Shown: positions 44,101 through 52,945 of the stretch, piece after piece
Numbering within the stretch: position 1 is the first letter of the stretch
Layout of the letters: every line of letters begins with the position of its first letter
NCBI GenBank assembly: GCA_902518075.1
Contig: CABYEX010000002.1
Location: 14,642-78,641 of the forward strand
Length of the DNA: 64,000 nucleotides
Reading direction: 5' to 3'
Origin: Halieaceae bacterium
Lineage (GTDB): Bacteria; Pseudomonadota; Gammaproteobacteria; Pseudomonadales; Halieaceae
Position numbers and translations under genes: made by a program
Notes under the pieces: generated by a model
Database searches by the model: none
What the model was told of the DNA's origin: nothing
Seen by the model: only the letters and a program-made list of their open reading frames with translations

Positions 44101-45977
44101 TGATGCAGCCTAAGGAAGCGATCAACGACTTCGTCATCAAGTTTGCCAACGTGAACGGCACTGGCTCTGCGAGTGCCAACGGCATGTTCGCCAAAGCGAT
44201 CTTCCGCATGGGCATTCCGGTGAGCCCGAGAAACATCTTCCCCTCAAATATTCAGGGGCTGCCCACCTGGTACGAGGTGCGCATCAGTCAGGACGGCTAT
44301 CTGGGGCGTCGCGGCGGCATCGACATGATGGTCAGCGTGAACCCTCAAAGCTTTGCAAAAGATGTCGGCGAGGTGGAGCCCGGCGGCTACATGCTCTACG
44401 ACGCCACCAAGCCCCTCGACCTGCGTCATGTGCGCCGCGACATTCATTATCTTGGCATTCCACTGACCGAGATGTGCCTGCGCGAGTATACCGACTCACG
44501 ACAGCGGCAACTGTTCAAGAACGTGATATACGTGGGCGCGCTGTCGGCGCTGCTCAATATCGACTTTGCGATTCTAAAGGATTTGGTTGGCGAGCAGTTT
44601 AAGGGCAAAGAGAAACTCATTACCCCGAATATTCATGCTTTGGAGATGGGTCACCAGTATGCCTCAACCCATTTTGAGTGCCCTTTGGGGATTCACCTGA
44701 AAGCCGGCGAGAAAACGCCCAAGCATATACAGGAGTTTGATCAGATCCTGATGGACGGCAATACCGCGACCGCACTGGGCGCGGTTTACGCTGGAGCAAC
44801 TGTTGCCGCCTGGTATCCCATCACCCCGTCGACCTCGGTCGTGGATGCCTTTGAAAAATACTGCCGTCGCTTGCGTATCGATCCGGGCACGGGCAAAAAG
44901 AACTACGCGATCGTCCAAGCGGAAGACGAGCTCTCTGCCATGGGCATGGTCATTGGGGCCAACTGGAACGGCGCCCGCGCCTTTACCGCAACTAGCGGCC
45001 CGGGCGTGTCACTGATGAGCGAGTTTCTAGGCCTCGCCTACTTTGCCGAGGTGCCCGCAGTCCTTGTCGACGTGCAGCGCGCCGGCCCTTCCACAGGCAT
45101 GCCTACCCGCACCCAGCAATCGGACATTCTCGCGGCGGCTTATGCCTCCCATGGTGATACCAAGCACGTACTGTTCTTTCCGGCCACGCCTGCGGAATGC
45201 TTCAGCATGACAGTGGAAGCTTTTGATCTAGCCGAGCGGCTGCAAACACCGATCATCATCATGAGTGACCTTGATCTCGGCATGAACGAGTGGATGTCAC
45301 CACCGCTGGAGTTCGACGACAGCTACCGATATGACCGCGGCAAAGTGCTGAGCGGTGAGCATCTCGAGGCTATGACTGAGCGCTTCGGGCGATACCTCGA
45401 CGTCGACGGTGATGGCATCCCCTACCGCACCTACCCAGGCGCGCACCCCACAAAGGGCGCCTACTTCACCCGGGGCAGCTCCCGAGACGAGTACGCAGCC
45501 TATACGGAAGACGGCGATGTTTATGTCCGGAATATGAACCGGTTGCTGAAAAAATTCGAAACCGCCAAGTCGTTGGTCCCCGAGCCGAAAATCAAGCCCG
45601 CGGCAGAGCCCACCAAAGATGCTTTACTCTTTTTTGGCACGACGGCGTCTCCCGCTTACGAGGCGCTCGAGACGCTGGAGAAAGAAGGCATTCACCTCGA
45701 CACGCTCCGCCTGCGCTCCTTCCCCTTCACCCACGAGGTGGAGGACTTTATCGAGGCGCACGATCGCATCTTTGTTATTGAGCAGAACCGTGACGGCCAG
45801 ATGCGCCGCCTGTTGCTGAATGAGACTAATGTAGAAGCCAATGCCAAACTGATTTCCGTAGTGGAGTACGACGGCCTACCCGTGACCGCCCGAAAGATCG
45901 CCAGCGTGATACGCGGCGCGATGGGCATTAACAACGTCACACCTTTTGTGCCGAAGGAAAAGGAACTAGCTTCATGA
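44100..45977 (+). CDS. korA: 2-oxoacid:acceptor oxidoreductase, fused gamma-alpha subunit
   Basis: A protein of about 625 residues. The N-terminal 190 residues are the gamma domain ('KFANVNGTGSASANGMFAKA', 'RISQDGYLGRRGGIDMMV'). The rest is the alpha/pyrimidine-binding part ('AWYPITPSTSVVDAFEKY', 'VQAEDELSAMGMVIGANWNGARA', 'TATSGPGVSLMSE'). With KorB it decarboxylates a 2-oxoacid to acyl-CoA with ferredoxin, probably 2-oxoglutarate or a branched/aromatic oxoacid. ATG 44100 overlaps the upstream stop (TAATG); the frame is open earlier but only through the previous gene. Substrate not settled. Confidence 0.82.
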   Translation: MMQPKEAINDFVIKFANVNGTGSASANGMFAKAIFRMGIPVSPRNIFPSNIQGLPTWYEVRISQDGYLGRRGGIDMMVSVNPQSFAKDVGEVEPGGYMLYDATKPLDLRHVRRDIHYLGIPLTEMCLREYTDSRQRQLFKNVIYVGALSALLNIDFAILKDLVGEQFKGKEKLITPNIHALEMGHQYASTHFECPLGIHLKAGEKTPKHIQEFDQILMDGNTATALGAVYAGATVAAWYPITPSTSVVDAFEKYCRRLRIDPGTGKKNYAIVQAEDELSAMGMVIGANWNGARAFTATSGPGVSLMSEFLGLAYFAEVPAVLVDVQRAGPSTGMPTRTQQSDILAAAYASHGDTKHVLFFPATPAECFSMTVEAFDLAERLQTPIIIMSDLDLGMNEWMSPPLEFDDSYRYDRGKVLSGEHLEAMTERFGRYLDVDGDGIPYRTYPGAHPTKGAYFTRGSSRDEYAAYTEDGDVYVRNMNRLLKKFETAKSLVPEPKIKPAAEPTKDALLFFGTTASPAYEALETLEKEGIHLDTLRLRSFPFTHEVEDFIEAHDRIFVIEQNRDGQMRRLLLNETNVEANAKLISVVEYDGLPVTARKIASVIRGAMGINNVTPFVPKEKELAS

Positions 45978-47023
45978 CCTACGCAAAACCTGCCTTCAGG
46001 CACCCCGACGCCAAGACCAATGATGCGGGCTGCACCCGTCGTGACTACGAGGGAGGCCTTTCCACGCTCTGCGCTGGATGCGGCCACGACTCCATTAGCG
46101 CTGCGATCATCGACGCCTGCTTTGAGCTGTCTATTGAACCCCACCGGGTCGCAAAACTCTCCGGTATCGGCTGCTCGTCCAAAACACCGGCCTACTTTCT
46201 CAGCGGCTCGCACAGCTTCAACAGCGTGCATGGGCGCATGCCTTCTGTGGCTACCGGCGCCAATCTCGCCAACCGCGATCTGATTTATATCGGCGTATCG
46301 GGCGACGGCGATACGGCCTCGATTGGCATGGGCCAGTTTGCACATGTGATGCGCCGCAACCTGAACATGACCTACATCGTCGAGAACAATGGCTGCTACG
46401 GACTCACCAAGGGCCAGGACTCCGCGACGATGGACACCGACTCTATCAGCAAGAAAGGTGACATCAATCCCTACATGCCGATTGATTTGGTGCGCGTGGG
46501 TATTGAGGTCGGTGCGACTTTTGTTGGCCGCAGCTTCTCAGGCGACAAGGCGCAGCTCGTGCCGCTCATCAAAGCGGCAATCAGCCATCGTGGCTTCGCC
46601 CTACTCGATGTCATCTCACCTTGCGTGACCTTCAACAATCACCAGGGCTCGACCAAGAGCTATGCGAGCTTCCGCGAGCACAATGACGCCATGCCTGTGG
46701 ACTTCATTCCCCGAAGGGAAGCCATCACCACCAGCTACGACGCAGGAATGGTGCACGAAGTCTGCATGCACGATGGTTCAGTGCTGCGGCTTCAAAAGGT
46801 GAATGAAGAGTACGACATCGAAGACCCACAATCGGCGCTGGAGGCCATTGCCTACCACGCCAAAGAAGAACGTATCCTGACCGGTTTGCTGTACATCAAT
46901 CGCGACAGCGAAGAGCTGCATGACGTGCTGCAAACCGCGACCAGACCTTTGAACAGAATGAGCCAGCGTGAGTTGTGCCCAGGATCGCGCTTCCTTGACA
47001 GCATTAACGCGGGCCTGCGCTGA
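45974..47023 (+). CDS. korB: 2-oxoacid:acceptor oxidoreductase, beta (TPP) subunit
   Basis: A 349-residue thiamine-diphosphate subunit. 'LCAGCGHDSISAAIIDAC' carries cluster cysteines, 'SGIGCSSKTPAYFL' another, 'GVSGDGDTASIGMGQF' and 'VENNGCYGLTKGQDSAT' bind Mg-TPP. Its ATG overlaps the korA stop in ATGA. The three genes form one enzyme with the GltD-like flavoprotein. Confidence 0.85.
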   Translation: MTYAKPAFRHPDAKTNDAGCTRRDYEGGLSTLCAGCGHDSISAAIIDACFELSIEPHRVAKLSGIGCSSKTPAYFLSGSHSFNSVHGRMPSVATGANLANRDLIYIGVSGDGDTASIGMGQFAHVMRRNLNMTYIVENNGCYGLTKGQDSATMDTDSISKKGDINPYMPIDLVRVGIEVGATFVGRSFSGDKAQLVPLIKAAISHRGFALLDVISPCVTFNNHQGSTKSYASFREHNDAMPVDFIPRREAITTSYDAGMVHEVCMHDGSVLRLQKVNEEYDIEDPQSALEAIAYHAKEERILTGLLYINRDSEELHDVLQTATRPLNRMSQRELCPGSRFLDSINAGLR

Positions 47024-47540
47024 CCGCTTCCTGAAAACGCCTTAGAGACCGCTGAAGCATCTGTAAGTATCGCTCTCAGATTTTTAAGGCCTTCCGCATA
47101 AAAGAATTCGACATAAGCAGGGTCGTAGAAAAGTACGCCAACACCAAGGTAGGTTTCTCGTTGCACAACCAGTGTCCCCTCTTTTGCGGGCTCAATTAAC
47201 CGCTCGTGATGAGCGGTGGGGATCCAGGCCACACCCGCTGATTGCTGGATACTCTGATACTCGAGCATGGCATCTACAGTGACCGTGATCTGGCTCTGTG
47301 CTCCATAGTCGAGCATCATATCCAGCGCCAACTAACTCCCGGCCGCATATCTCCGCTTACCCCGACACCAATAGGGTTCCAACCAGCGTAGTTGGCGATG
47401 TTTATGAAAACTGCCCATACGGCTTTTGGGGGTGCTTCTCTAAGGAGTCTGGCTTCGACGGATTTCCGAGGTAGCCAAATCAAAGCCACAACAATAACTA
47501 AACCTCTCACAATCAGTGACTTGGCCGAGAAAATATCCAC
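46852..47540 (-). pseudogene. Frameshifted SRPBCC-like gene
   Basis: Two minus-strand frames join into one protein-like sequence. The first (47540 to 47316) has a hydrophobic N-terminus and 'EARLLREAPPKAVWAVFINIANYAGWNPIG', like an SRPBCC lipid-binding domain. The second (from about 47333 down) continues with 'LDYGAQSQITVTVDAM' and 'GVGVLFYDPAYVEFFYAEGL', the expected end of such a domain. A one-base deletion near 47335 (at GGGAGTTAGTTGGCG) would cause the break. The second frame runs on through the 3' end of korB to 46852, probably beyond the real end. Sequencing error remains possible. Confidence 0.5.
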
Positions 47541-47593
47541 CGCTTACTGAATGATCGCTTGGAGCCACTTGGCCGATGGCACGAGTGACAGAG

Positions 47594-47669
47594 TGGAGCG
47601 GGAAACGAGGTTCGAACTCGCGACCTCAACCTTGGCAAGGTTGCGCTCTTCCAACTGAGCTATTCCCGC
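47594..47669 (-). tRNA. tRNA-Gly (GCC)
   Basis: The minus strand reads GCGGGAATAGCTCAGTTGG and forms a cloverleaf with anticodon GCC in AACCTTGCCAAGGTT, T arm GCGAGTTCGAACCTCGT, an acceptor stem GCGGGAA/TTCCCGC and encoded TCCA. Confidence 0.95.
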
Positions 47670-47702
47670 ATAGTTTTGATTCTAGACCCGCGGTGGCCAG
47701 CG

Positions 47703-48281
47703 TCAACTGTCGGCTGATTGCGCTCCTTCCTTGAGGGTGGTCAGAAACGCCCGAAAATAAAGAATCATCGACCACAGCGTCAGGATAACGGCCAAGGCAA
47801 GCAAAAATAAGCCTAGAAGCCGAATCTCCTCCACCGCCGGCCAGGACGGATACCAGATCAGGACGGGAATCGCCGTCATCTGAACACCGGTTTTCACCTT
47901 AGCAATGCCGCTCACTGCCACCGAGGCCCGCTTACCCAGCTGCGCCATCCACTCCCGCAGCGCACTGATTACGATCTCGCGACCAATCACCACCATGCCG
48001 GCCAGCGTGATAAAGATATTGTCCATGCGGTGCATGAGCAGAATGAGCGCCACGGTTACCAGTAGCTTATCGGCCACGGGGTCGAGAAAAGCTCCAAACT
48101 GAGAGGTCTGGCCCATGCGCCGGGCCACCCAACCATCAAACCAGTCGGTCACAGCCGCCACAATAAAGACCACAGCGGCGCCCACAGTGGAGATAGGCTG
48201 CGGCAGGTAATAGCAAACCACCATCAAAGGTATCGCCACGATCCGCAGTCCCGTCAGCATATTGGGCAAGTTTTGCGGCAA
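47703..48281 (-). CDS. pgsA: CDP-diacylglycerol-glycerol-3-phosphate 3-phosphatidyltransferase
   Basis: A 192-residue inner-membrane enzyme making phosphatidylglycerol phosphate. The CDP-alcohol phosphatidyltransferase motif D-x2-DG-x2-AR-x8-G-x3-D-x3-D is seen complete as 'DWFDGWVARRMGQTSQFGAF' followed by LDPVADK. It lies just before tRNA-Gly and after uvrC, the common gammaproteobacterial order. Confidence 0.93.
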   Translation of the reverse strand: MPQNLPNMLTGLRIVAIPLMVVCYYLPQPISTVGAAVVFIVAAVTDWFDGWVARRMGQTSQFGAFLDPVADKLLVTVALILLMHRMDNIFITLAGMVVIGREIVISALREWMAQLGKRASVAVSGIAKVKTGVQMTAIPVLIWYPSWPAVEEIRLLGLFLLALAVILTLWSMILYFRAFLTTLKEGAQSADS

Positions 48282-48336
48282 GGCCTTACTCCCGCTATGG
48301 AATACCTGAGTTTGACACAGCCAGGGGGCGCTGTGC

Positions 48337-50163
48337 TCAGTCGTTCACCGTATGAAGATGGTCGTAGATAGCTCGCGCAACGGCATCACTGATGCCCTTG
48401 ATTTTGGAGAGCTCCTCCACGCTCGCGTTCTCGATCGCTTTGGCGCTACCGAAATGCCGGAGCAATTCGCGGCGGCGTTTGGCTCCCACCCCAGGAATAT
48501 CCTCTAACAGGGACTGCTTGCGCGCCTTGGCCCGCTGGCCGCGATGCCCACTGATTGCAAAACGATGCGCCTCGTCACGAATCTGCTGGATCAAATGTAG
48601 TCCGGGATGATCACCCCTGAGCCGCATTTCTGCGCCAGAGTCGGCGTCGACCAGCGTCTCGAACCCCGCCTTGCGGGTGGTGCCCTTTGCCACGCCTACC
48701 ACTTTAACACTGGAGATATCGTAGGTCGCGAGTACCTGCCGTGCCTGACTCACTTGCCCTTTTCCGCCGTCGATAAACAAAATATCCGGCAGCTGTCCTT
48801 CCCCGTTGGCGAGTCGCTTATAGCGTCGCTCCAGAGCTTGCTGCATGGCGGCGTAGTCGTCGCCCGCGGCAATATCTTTGATGTTGAACTTGCGATAATC
48901 CGACTTGCGCGCGCCGCTCCCATCAAATACCACACAGGAGGCTACCGTGGCCTCACCCATGCTGTGACTAATATCAAAACACTCCATGCGGGTCGGTATG
49001 GTCTCGAGATCCAACGCACGGCGCAGTGACTCCAACCTGCCCGCCATGGTCTGCTTGCCCGCAAGGAAAGAGCGTAGATTGTTCTGCGCGTTCTGCTCGG
49101 CCATCTGTAACCAGCGCGAGCGCGCGTCGCGGACCTTGTCTTTGATCACCACCTTACGCCCCGATTCGGCTCCCAGTGCCTCCTCTAGTAGCGCACCATC
49201 TGTCATCGTGTGGCTGGTCACGATCTCCTGGGGAATCTGCTGCTGTCCCGAGAGGTAAAACTGGGGCAAAAAAGCTTCAAGAATGGCCTCAGAGGGCTCA
49301 TCGAGGCGAATCTGGGGATAGTAGCTGCGGCTCCCTAACACCCGGGCCTCGCGCACAAACAACACCTGCACGCAGGCATGGCCGTGCTCGGTGAACACCG
49401 CCATCAAGTCCAAATCGCCATGGGTGCCTTCAATATTCTGGGTGGCCTGAACGTTCTGCAGTTGGCTAATCTGGTCACGAATGTCGGCCGCCTTCTCATA
49501 CTCGAGGGCAGCTGCCGCCGACTCCATGTCATCGGCCAGTCGTGTCAAGAGATTTTGGGAGCGACCATTCAAAAAGAGCACCGTCTTATCGAGTTGCTCC
49601 TGATACTCCTCATCCGCCACCAAACCAACACAGGGCCCCGAGCAGCGTCCGATCTGGTACTGCAGGCAGGGACGGGAACGGTTGCGGAAATAGCTGTCGC
49701 GGCACTGCCTGACCTTGAAAACCTTCTGCATCAAATGCAGTGTGGAGCGCACCGCGCCCGCGCTGGGGTACGGGCCAAAATACTCTCCCTTCCGCCGCTT
49801 GGTACCCCGGTGAAAACTCAGCCGCGGCCACCGATCCTCGGATGAGAGGTAGATGTAGGGGTAGGACTTATCGTCCTTCAATAAAATGTTGTAGGGCGGA
49901 CGGTACTGCTTAATCAGGTTGTGCTCGAGCAGCAGTGCATCGCGCTCGGTGGTGGTCACCGTGACCTCGATGTTGGCAATGCGCGCCACCAACGCCATCG
50001 TTTTGGCAGAAAGACCCGATGCACGGAAGTAACTGGCCACCCGATTTTTGAGGTTCTTGGCCTTGCCGACGTAGAGCAGTTCGCCGGAGTCATCGAACAT
50101 TTGATAAACGCCTGGCCAGGTGGTCAGCTGCGAGAGATAGGATTCTGGGTCGAAATCTGTCAT
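48337..50163 (-). CDS. uvrC: Excinuclease ABC subunit C
   Basis: A 608-residue nucleotide-excision repair nuclease. The GIY-YIG domain is at residues 15-95 ('WPGVYQMFDDSGELLYVGKA'), the UVR helix pair around 200 ('LEYEKAADIRDQISQLQ'), the RNase H-like nuclease with 'MECFDISHSMGEATVASCVV' and 'LLFIDGGKGQVSQ'-like sequence, and two helix-hairpin-helix motifs at the end ('LEDIPGVGAKRRRELLRHFG'). The frame is open 72 codons upstream into murB, but ATG 50163 begins the normal protein, 12 bases after murB. Confidence 0.95.
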   Translation of the reverse strand: MTDFDPESYLSQLTTWPGVYQMFDDSGELLYVGKAKNLKNRVASYFRASGLSAKTMALVARIANIEVTVTTTERDALLLEHNLIKQYRPPYNILLKDDKSYPYIYLSSEDRWPRLSFHRGTKRRKGEYFGPYPSAGAVRSTLHLMQKVFKVRQCRDSYFRNRSRPCLQYQIGRCSGPCVGLVADEEYQEQLDKTVLFLNGRSQNLLTRLADDMESAAAALEYEKAADIRDQISQLQNVQATQNIEGTHGDLDLMAVFTEHGHACVQVLFVREARVLGSRSYYPQIRLDEPSEAILEAFLPQFYLSGQQQIPQEIVTSHTMTDGALLEEALGAESGRKVVIKDKVRDARSRWLQMAEQNAQNNLRSFLAGKQTMAGRLESLRRALDLETIPTRMECFDISHSMGEATVASCVVFDGSGARKSDYRKFNIKDIAAGDDYAAMQQALERRYKRLANGEGQLPDILFIDGGKGQVSQARQVLATYDISSVKVVGVAKGTTRKAGFETLVDADSGAEMRLRGDHPGLHLIQQIRDEAHRFAISGHRGQRAKARKQSLLEDIPGVGAKRRRELLRHFGSAKAIENASVEELSKIKGISDAVARAIYDHLHTVND

Positions 50164-50174
50164 GCCGGCAACGC

Positions 50175-51185
50175 TTATCCCGCAGCACCCATAACACGTG
50201 GCTCGAGCTCCAGCGACACGCTGTAGGCGTCTTTCACGCTGGCGGCGATATCCTCGGCCAGCGCCAGCCAAGGCGCCGCCGACCGCGCGCCACAGCCTTC
50301 CAATACCAGCGCGTGGTCCTCCGAGACTTTCACGCCATCCCGCTCCTCTCCCCGCCAGCCCAACTGGTCGATCAGCCACGCGGCCGAGATTTTTACTGCA
50401 TCGTTACGCGCGGGATACACCGGCACCTCAGGAAAGCTTTGTCGCAAAATGTCGATATCTTGCTTCAAAATGACAGGATTCTTAAAGAAGCTGCCGACAT
50501 TTGGCGTGATCAACGGATCAGGCAACCGCTCACGACGAATACTGATCACCGCCGCTAAAACCGCATCATGGGTGAGTTCCGCCTCGCTAAGACGCACTCG
50601 CAACGTGGGGTAACTGGCCTCAACCAGCGCCTCACGATCCAAAAGGAAGTCGACCTCGGTAATGATCCACGGTACCCCCGCCTCGTGCTTAAAGACGCTG
50701 TCACGGTAGCGAAATTCACAGTCCTCGCGGGACAAACAGCTGCGCTCACCGGTTTGCCGATGAATCACATGAACCGCCTCGATGTGCTCGGCCACCTCGA
50801 CACCATACGCACCGATATTTTGTATCGGCGCTCCACCTACCGACCCGGGAATCAACGCCAGATTGGCGAGGCCATGAAAACCCTGGTGATGGCACCACAC
50901 AACAAAATCATGCCAGGACTCCCCGGCGCCGACCCTGATCAACACTTTGGTGCCGTCCTCGCTAAGCACTTCGCGGCCCTTGATGGCCATCAGCAGTGTT
51001 GTGCCAGGCAAATAATCGCAAAGAATCACATTACTCCCGCCACCCAGCACATGGGGCACTGCGATCTCGTCCAGCGCGGCGATCTCTACCCGTAACTGGT
51101 CTGACGAAGTGACGGTGACCAGATTCTCTGCCGTGGAGCGGAGTTGCAGCGTGTTGAGCGCAATCAGGTCAGCACCTGCCGTCAC
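50175..51185 (-). CDS. murB: UDP-N-acetylenolpyruvoylglucosamine reductase
   Basis: A 336-residue FAD enzyme of peptidoglycan precursor synthesis, of the E. coli (type I) form. 'VLGGGSNVILCD', 'LALIPGSVGGAPIQNIGAYG' and the catalytic serine region 'TPNVGSFFKNPV' are visible. It is separated from kdsB by four bases. Confidence 0.94.
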   Translation of the reverse strand: MTAGADLIALNTLQLRSTAENLVTVTSSDQLRVEIAALDEIAVPHVLGGGSNVILCDYLPGTTLLMAIKGREVLSEDGTKVLIRVGAGESWHDFVVWCHHQGFHGLANLALIPGSVGGAPIQNIGAYGVEVAEHIEAVHVIHRQTGERSCLSREDCEFRYRDSVFKHEAGVPWIITEVDFLLDREALVEASYPTLRVRLSEAELTHDAVLAAVISIRRERLPDPLITPNVGSFFKNPVILKQDIDILRQSFPEVPVYPARNDAVKISAAWLIDQLGWRGEERDGVKVSEDHALVLEGCGARSAAPWLALAEDIAASVKDAYSVSLELEPRVMGAAG

Positions 51186-51189
51186 AGTC

Positions 51190-51924
51190 TTATTGCTCCT
51201 CGCCCATTAACGCGCGCACCGCAGCGAGATCAGACTCGGTATCGACCCCCGCAGGCACCGCCTCGGGCGCCAACTCAATCTGGATATGCGCGTCGTGGGC
51301 CAATGCACGCAGTTGCTCCAGCGACTCGCTTTGCTCTGCCGCCGCCCGAGGCCATCCTACAAAAGTGTTGAGAAAGCCTGCCCGGTAGGCGTAAAGCCCG
51401 ATGTGCCTGAACAAGGGTGCCGGCATTCCGCCTTCCCGACGAAAAGGAATCGCCGAGCGCGAAAAATAGAGCGCTCTGCCTGTTTCGCTAGCCACCACTT
51501 TCACTACTGATTGCTGCTCAGCGTCTGCAAGCGCCAGTGGCTCCATCAGCGTCGCCATGTCAGCGCCTCCCGTCTCATTAAGCATTGCCGCGACACGTTG
51601 AATATTAGCTACCGGCATCAGCGGCTCATCGCCCTGCACATTGACGACAATGGTATCTCCTCTCCATCCCAGCTGATCCACTGCCTCGGCGAGCCGATCG
51701 GTCCCCGAAGCGTGATCCACGCGCGTCATGGCGACCTGTGCCCCCCGACTGCTCATTTCATCGGCGATACGTTCATCATCAGTGGCGACAACCACCTGCT
51801 CTGCACCTGCCTGCATAGCCCGCTCCCACACCCAGGCCACCATCGGTTTGTCCGCGATGGGCAATAACGCCTTACCCGGGAGCCGAGTGGAATCAAAACG
51901 GGCGGGAATGACAATATTGAACAT
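51190..51924 (-). CDS. kdsB: 3-deoxy-manno-octulosonate cytidylyltransferase
   Basis: A 244-residue enzyme activating Kdo to CMP-Kdo for lipopolysaccharide. 'FNIVIPARFDSTRLPGKALL', 'VVVATDDERI' and 'VNVQGDEPLMP' are diagnostic. The start MFNIVIPARF (51924) is taken as in relatives, seven bases after the lpxK stop. The small Trm112-like gene (ycaR) that often lies between lpxK and kdsB is absent. Confidence 0.94.
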   Translation of the reverse strand: MFNIVIPARFDSTRLPGKALLPIADKPMVAWVWERAMQAGAEQVVVATDDERIADEMSSRGAQVAMTRVDHASGTDRLAEAVDQLGWRGDTIVVNVQGDEPLMPVANIQRVAAMLNETGGADMATLMEPLALADAEQQSVVKVVASETGRALYFSRSAIPFRREGGMPAPLFRHIGLYAYRAGFLNTFVGWPRAAAEQSESLEQLRALAHDAHIQIELAPEAVPAGVDTESDLAAVRALMGEEQ

Positions 51925-51931
51925 CGCGGTG

Positions 51932-52945
51932 TTACGCCTCAACAAATCGTACTGGCGGCAAAAGCGCCGTCAGCCGTGTCAGCAATGATGGCGGCAATGC
52001 CACCTCGATGGCTACCACCCAGACGCGAGGGTCGTTGCACTCGGGCCACTTTACCGCGTCCTTCGCGGTAATCAGCACTATTTGTTCGCCCAGGCGATCG
52101 AGATGCGCTTGCGTCATCGCTTCGTGATCGCCCAGAGTCTCTGCCTCTATCGTCAGCCCCTCCCCTCTGAGCATTTGGAAGTACTGCGTGGGCTGCCCCA
52201 AGCCCGTCACGGCAACAACGGATTGGTTGCGCCACTCGGCGACACACTCAGACCACGGTACCTGCCGACCGGATGCCAAATGCTGAGCACCTGAAGGTTG
52301 ATAACTGAAGCCGCGATCAGGGTCGCTGCTGTTTCGCTCGAGTACCACGTCGACGTCCGCGAGGCGGCTGACAGGCTCTCGCAAAGGACCCGCTGGCAGT
52401 AGTCGACCGTTACCCAGGCCTCGTTCCGCATCGAGCACGAGTAATTCGATGTCGCGTGGCATGGGATAATGCTGAAGGCCATCATCCGAGAGCACCACAT
52501 CCACCGCACCCTGATCCACCAGCACATCCAGCGCCCGCTTTCGGTCAGCGCACACCACGACTGGCACGCCCAGCGCTTCTCGAATCAATAGCGGCTCATC
52601 ACCCACAACCGCCGCGGTATCCGCCTCTGTGAAGATATGGGGGTCAGGGCCATGCGCACCGCCATAGCCACGGCTTACCACACCCACGCGATAGCCCTGC
52701 TCCGCCAGCCATTTTCCAACGCCAATCAGCACGGGAGTCTTGCCCGTGCCACCCGCGGTCAAACCACCAACCACGATTACGGTAATGCCATCGGGGCTGC
52801 TGCCCTTGGATGCGGCCTTCTGACGGCGGCGATAAATCGCCCACCGCACTGGCCAAGTCAGGGGAATCAGGCACCAGGACAAAAGACTGTCGCCGTACCA
52901 GATGCGACTCAGCAGGCGCTCCAGTGCGCTCTGCGCAGTGCTCAT
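51932..52945 (-). CDS. lpxK: Tetraacyldisaccharide 4'-kinase
   Basis: A 337-residue lipid A kinase with an N-terminal membrane-associated helix and the P-loop 'VVGGLTAGGTGKTPVLI' at about residue 56. 'VVSRGYGG' and 'VVLSDDGLQHYPMPRD' are family motifs. Its start overlaps the msbA stop by four bases. Confidence 0.94.
   Translation of the reverse strand: MSTAQSALERLLSRIWYGDSLLSWCLIPLTWPVRWAIYRRRQKAASKGSSPDGITVIVVGGLTAGGTGKTPVLIGVGKWLAEQGYRVGVVSRGYGGAHGPDPHIFTEADTAAVVGDEPLLIREALGVPVVVCADRKRALDVLVDQGAVDVVLSDDGLQHYPMPRDIELLVLDAERGLGNGRLLPAGPLREPVSRLADVDVVLERNSSDPDRGFSYQPSGAQHLASGRQVPWSECVAEWRNQSVVAVTGLGQPTQYFQMLRGEGLTIEAETLGDHEAMTQAHLDRLGEQIVLITAKDAVKWPECNDPRVWVVAIEVALPPSLLTRLTALLPPVRFVEA

Noticed and set aside
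47020..47110. Functional overlap of korB with an antisense gene
   Set aside because: The minus-strand frame here is the tail of a frameshifted gene reading past its likely original end.
50164..50379. N-terminal extension of UvrC by 72 residues
   Set aside because: The extension is Gly/Arg-rich shadow of the murB 3' end; UvrC proteins begin close to the GIY-YIG domain.
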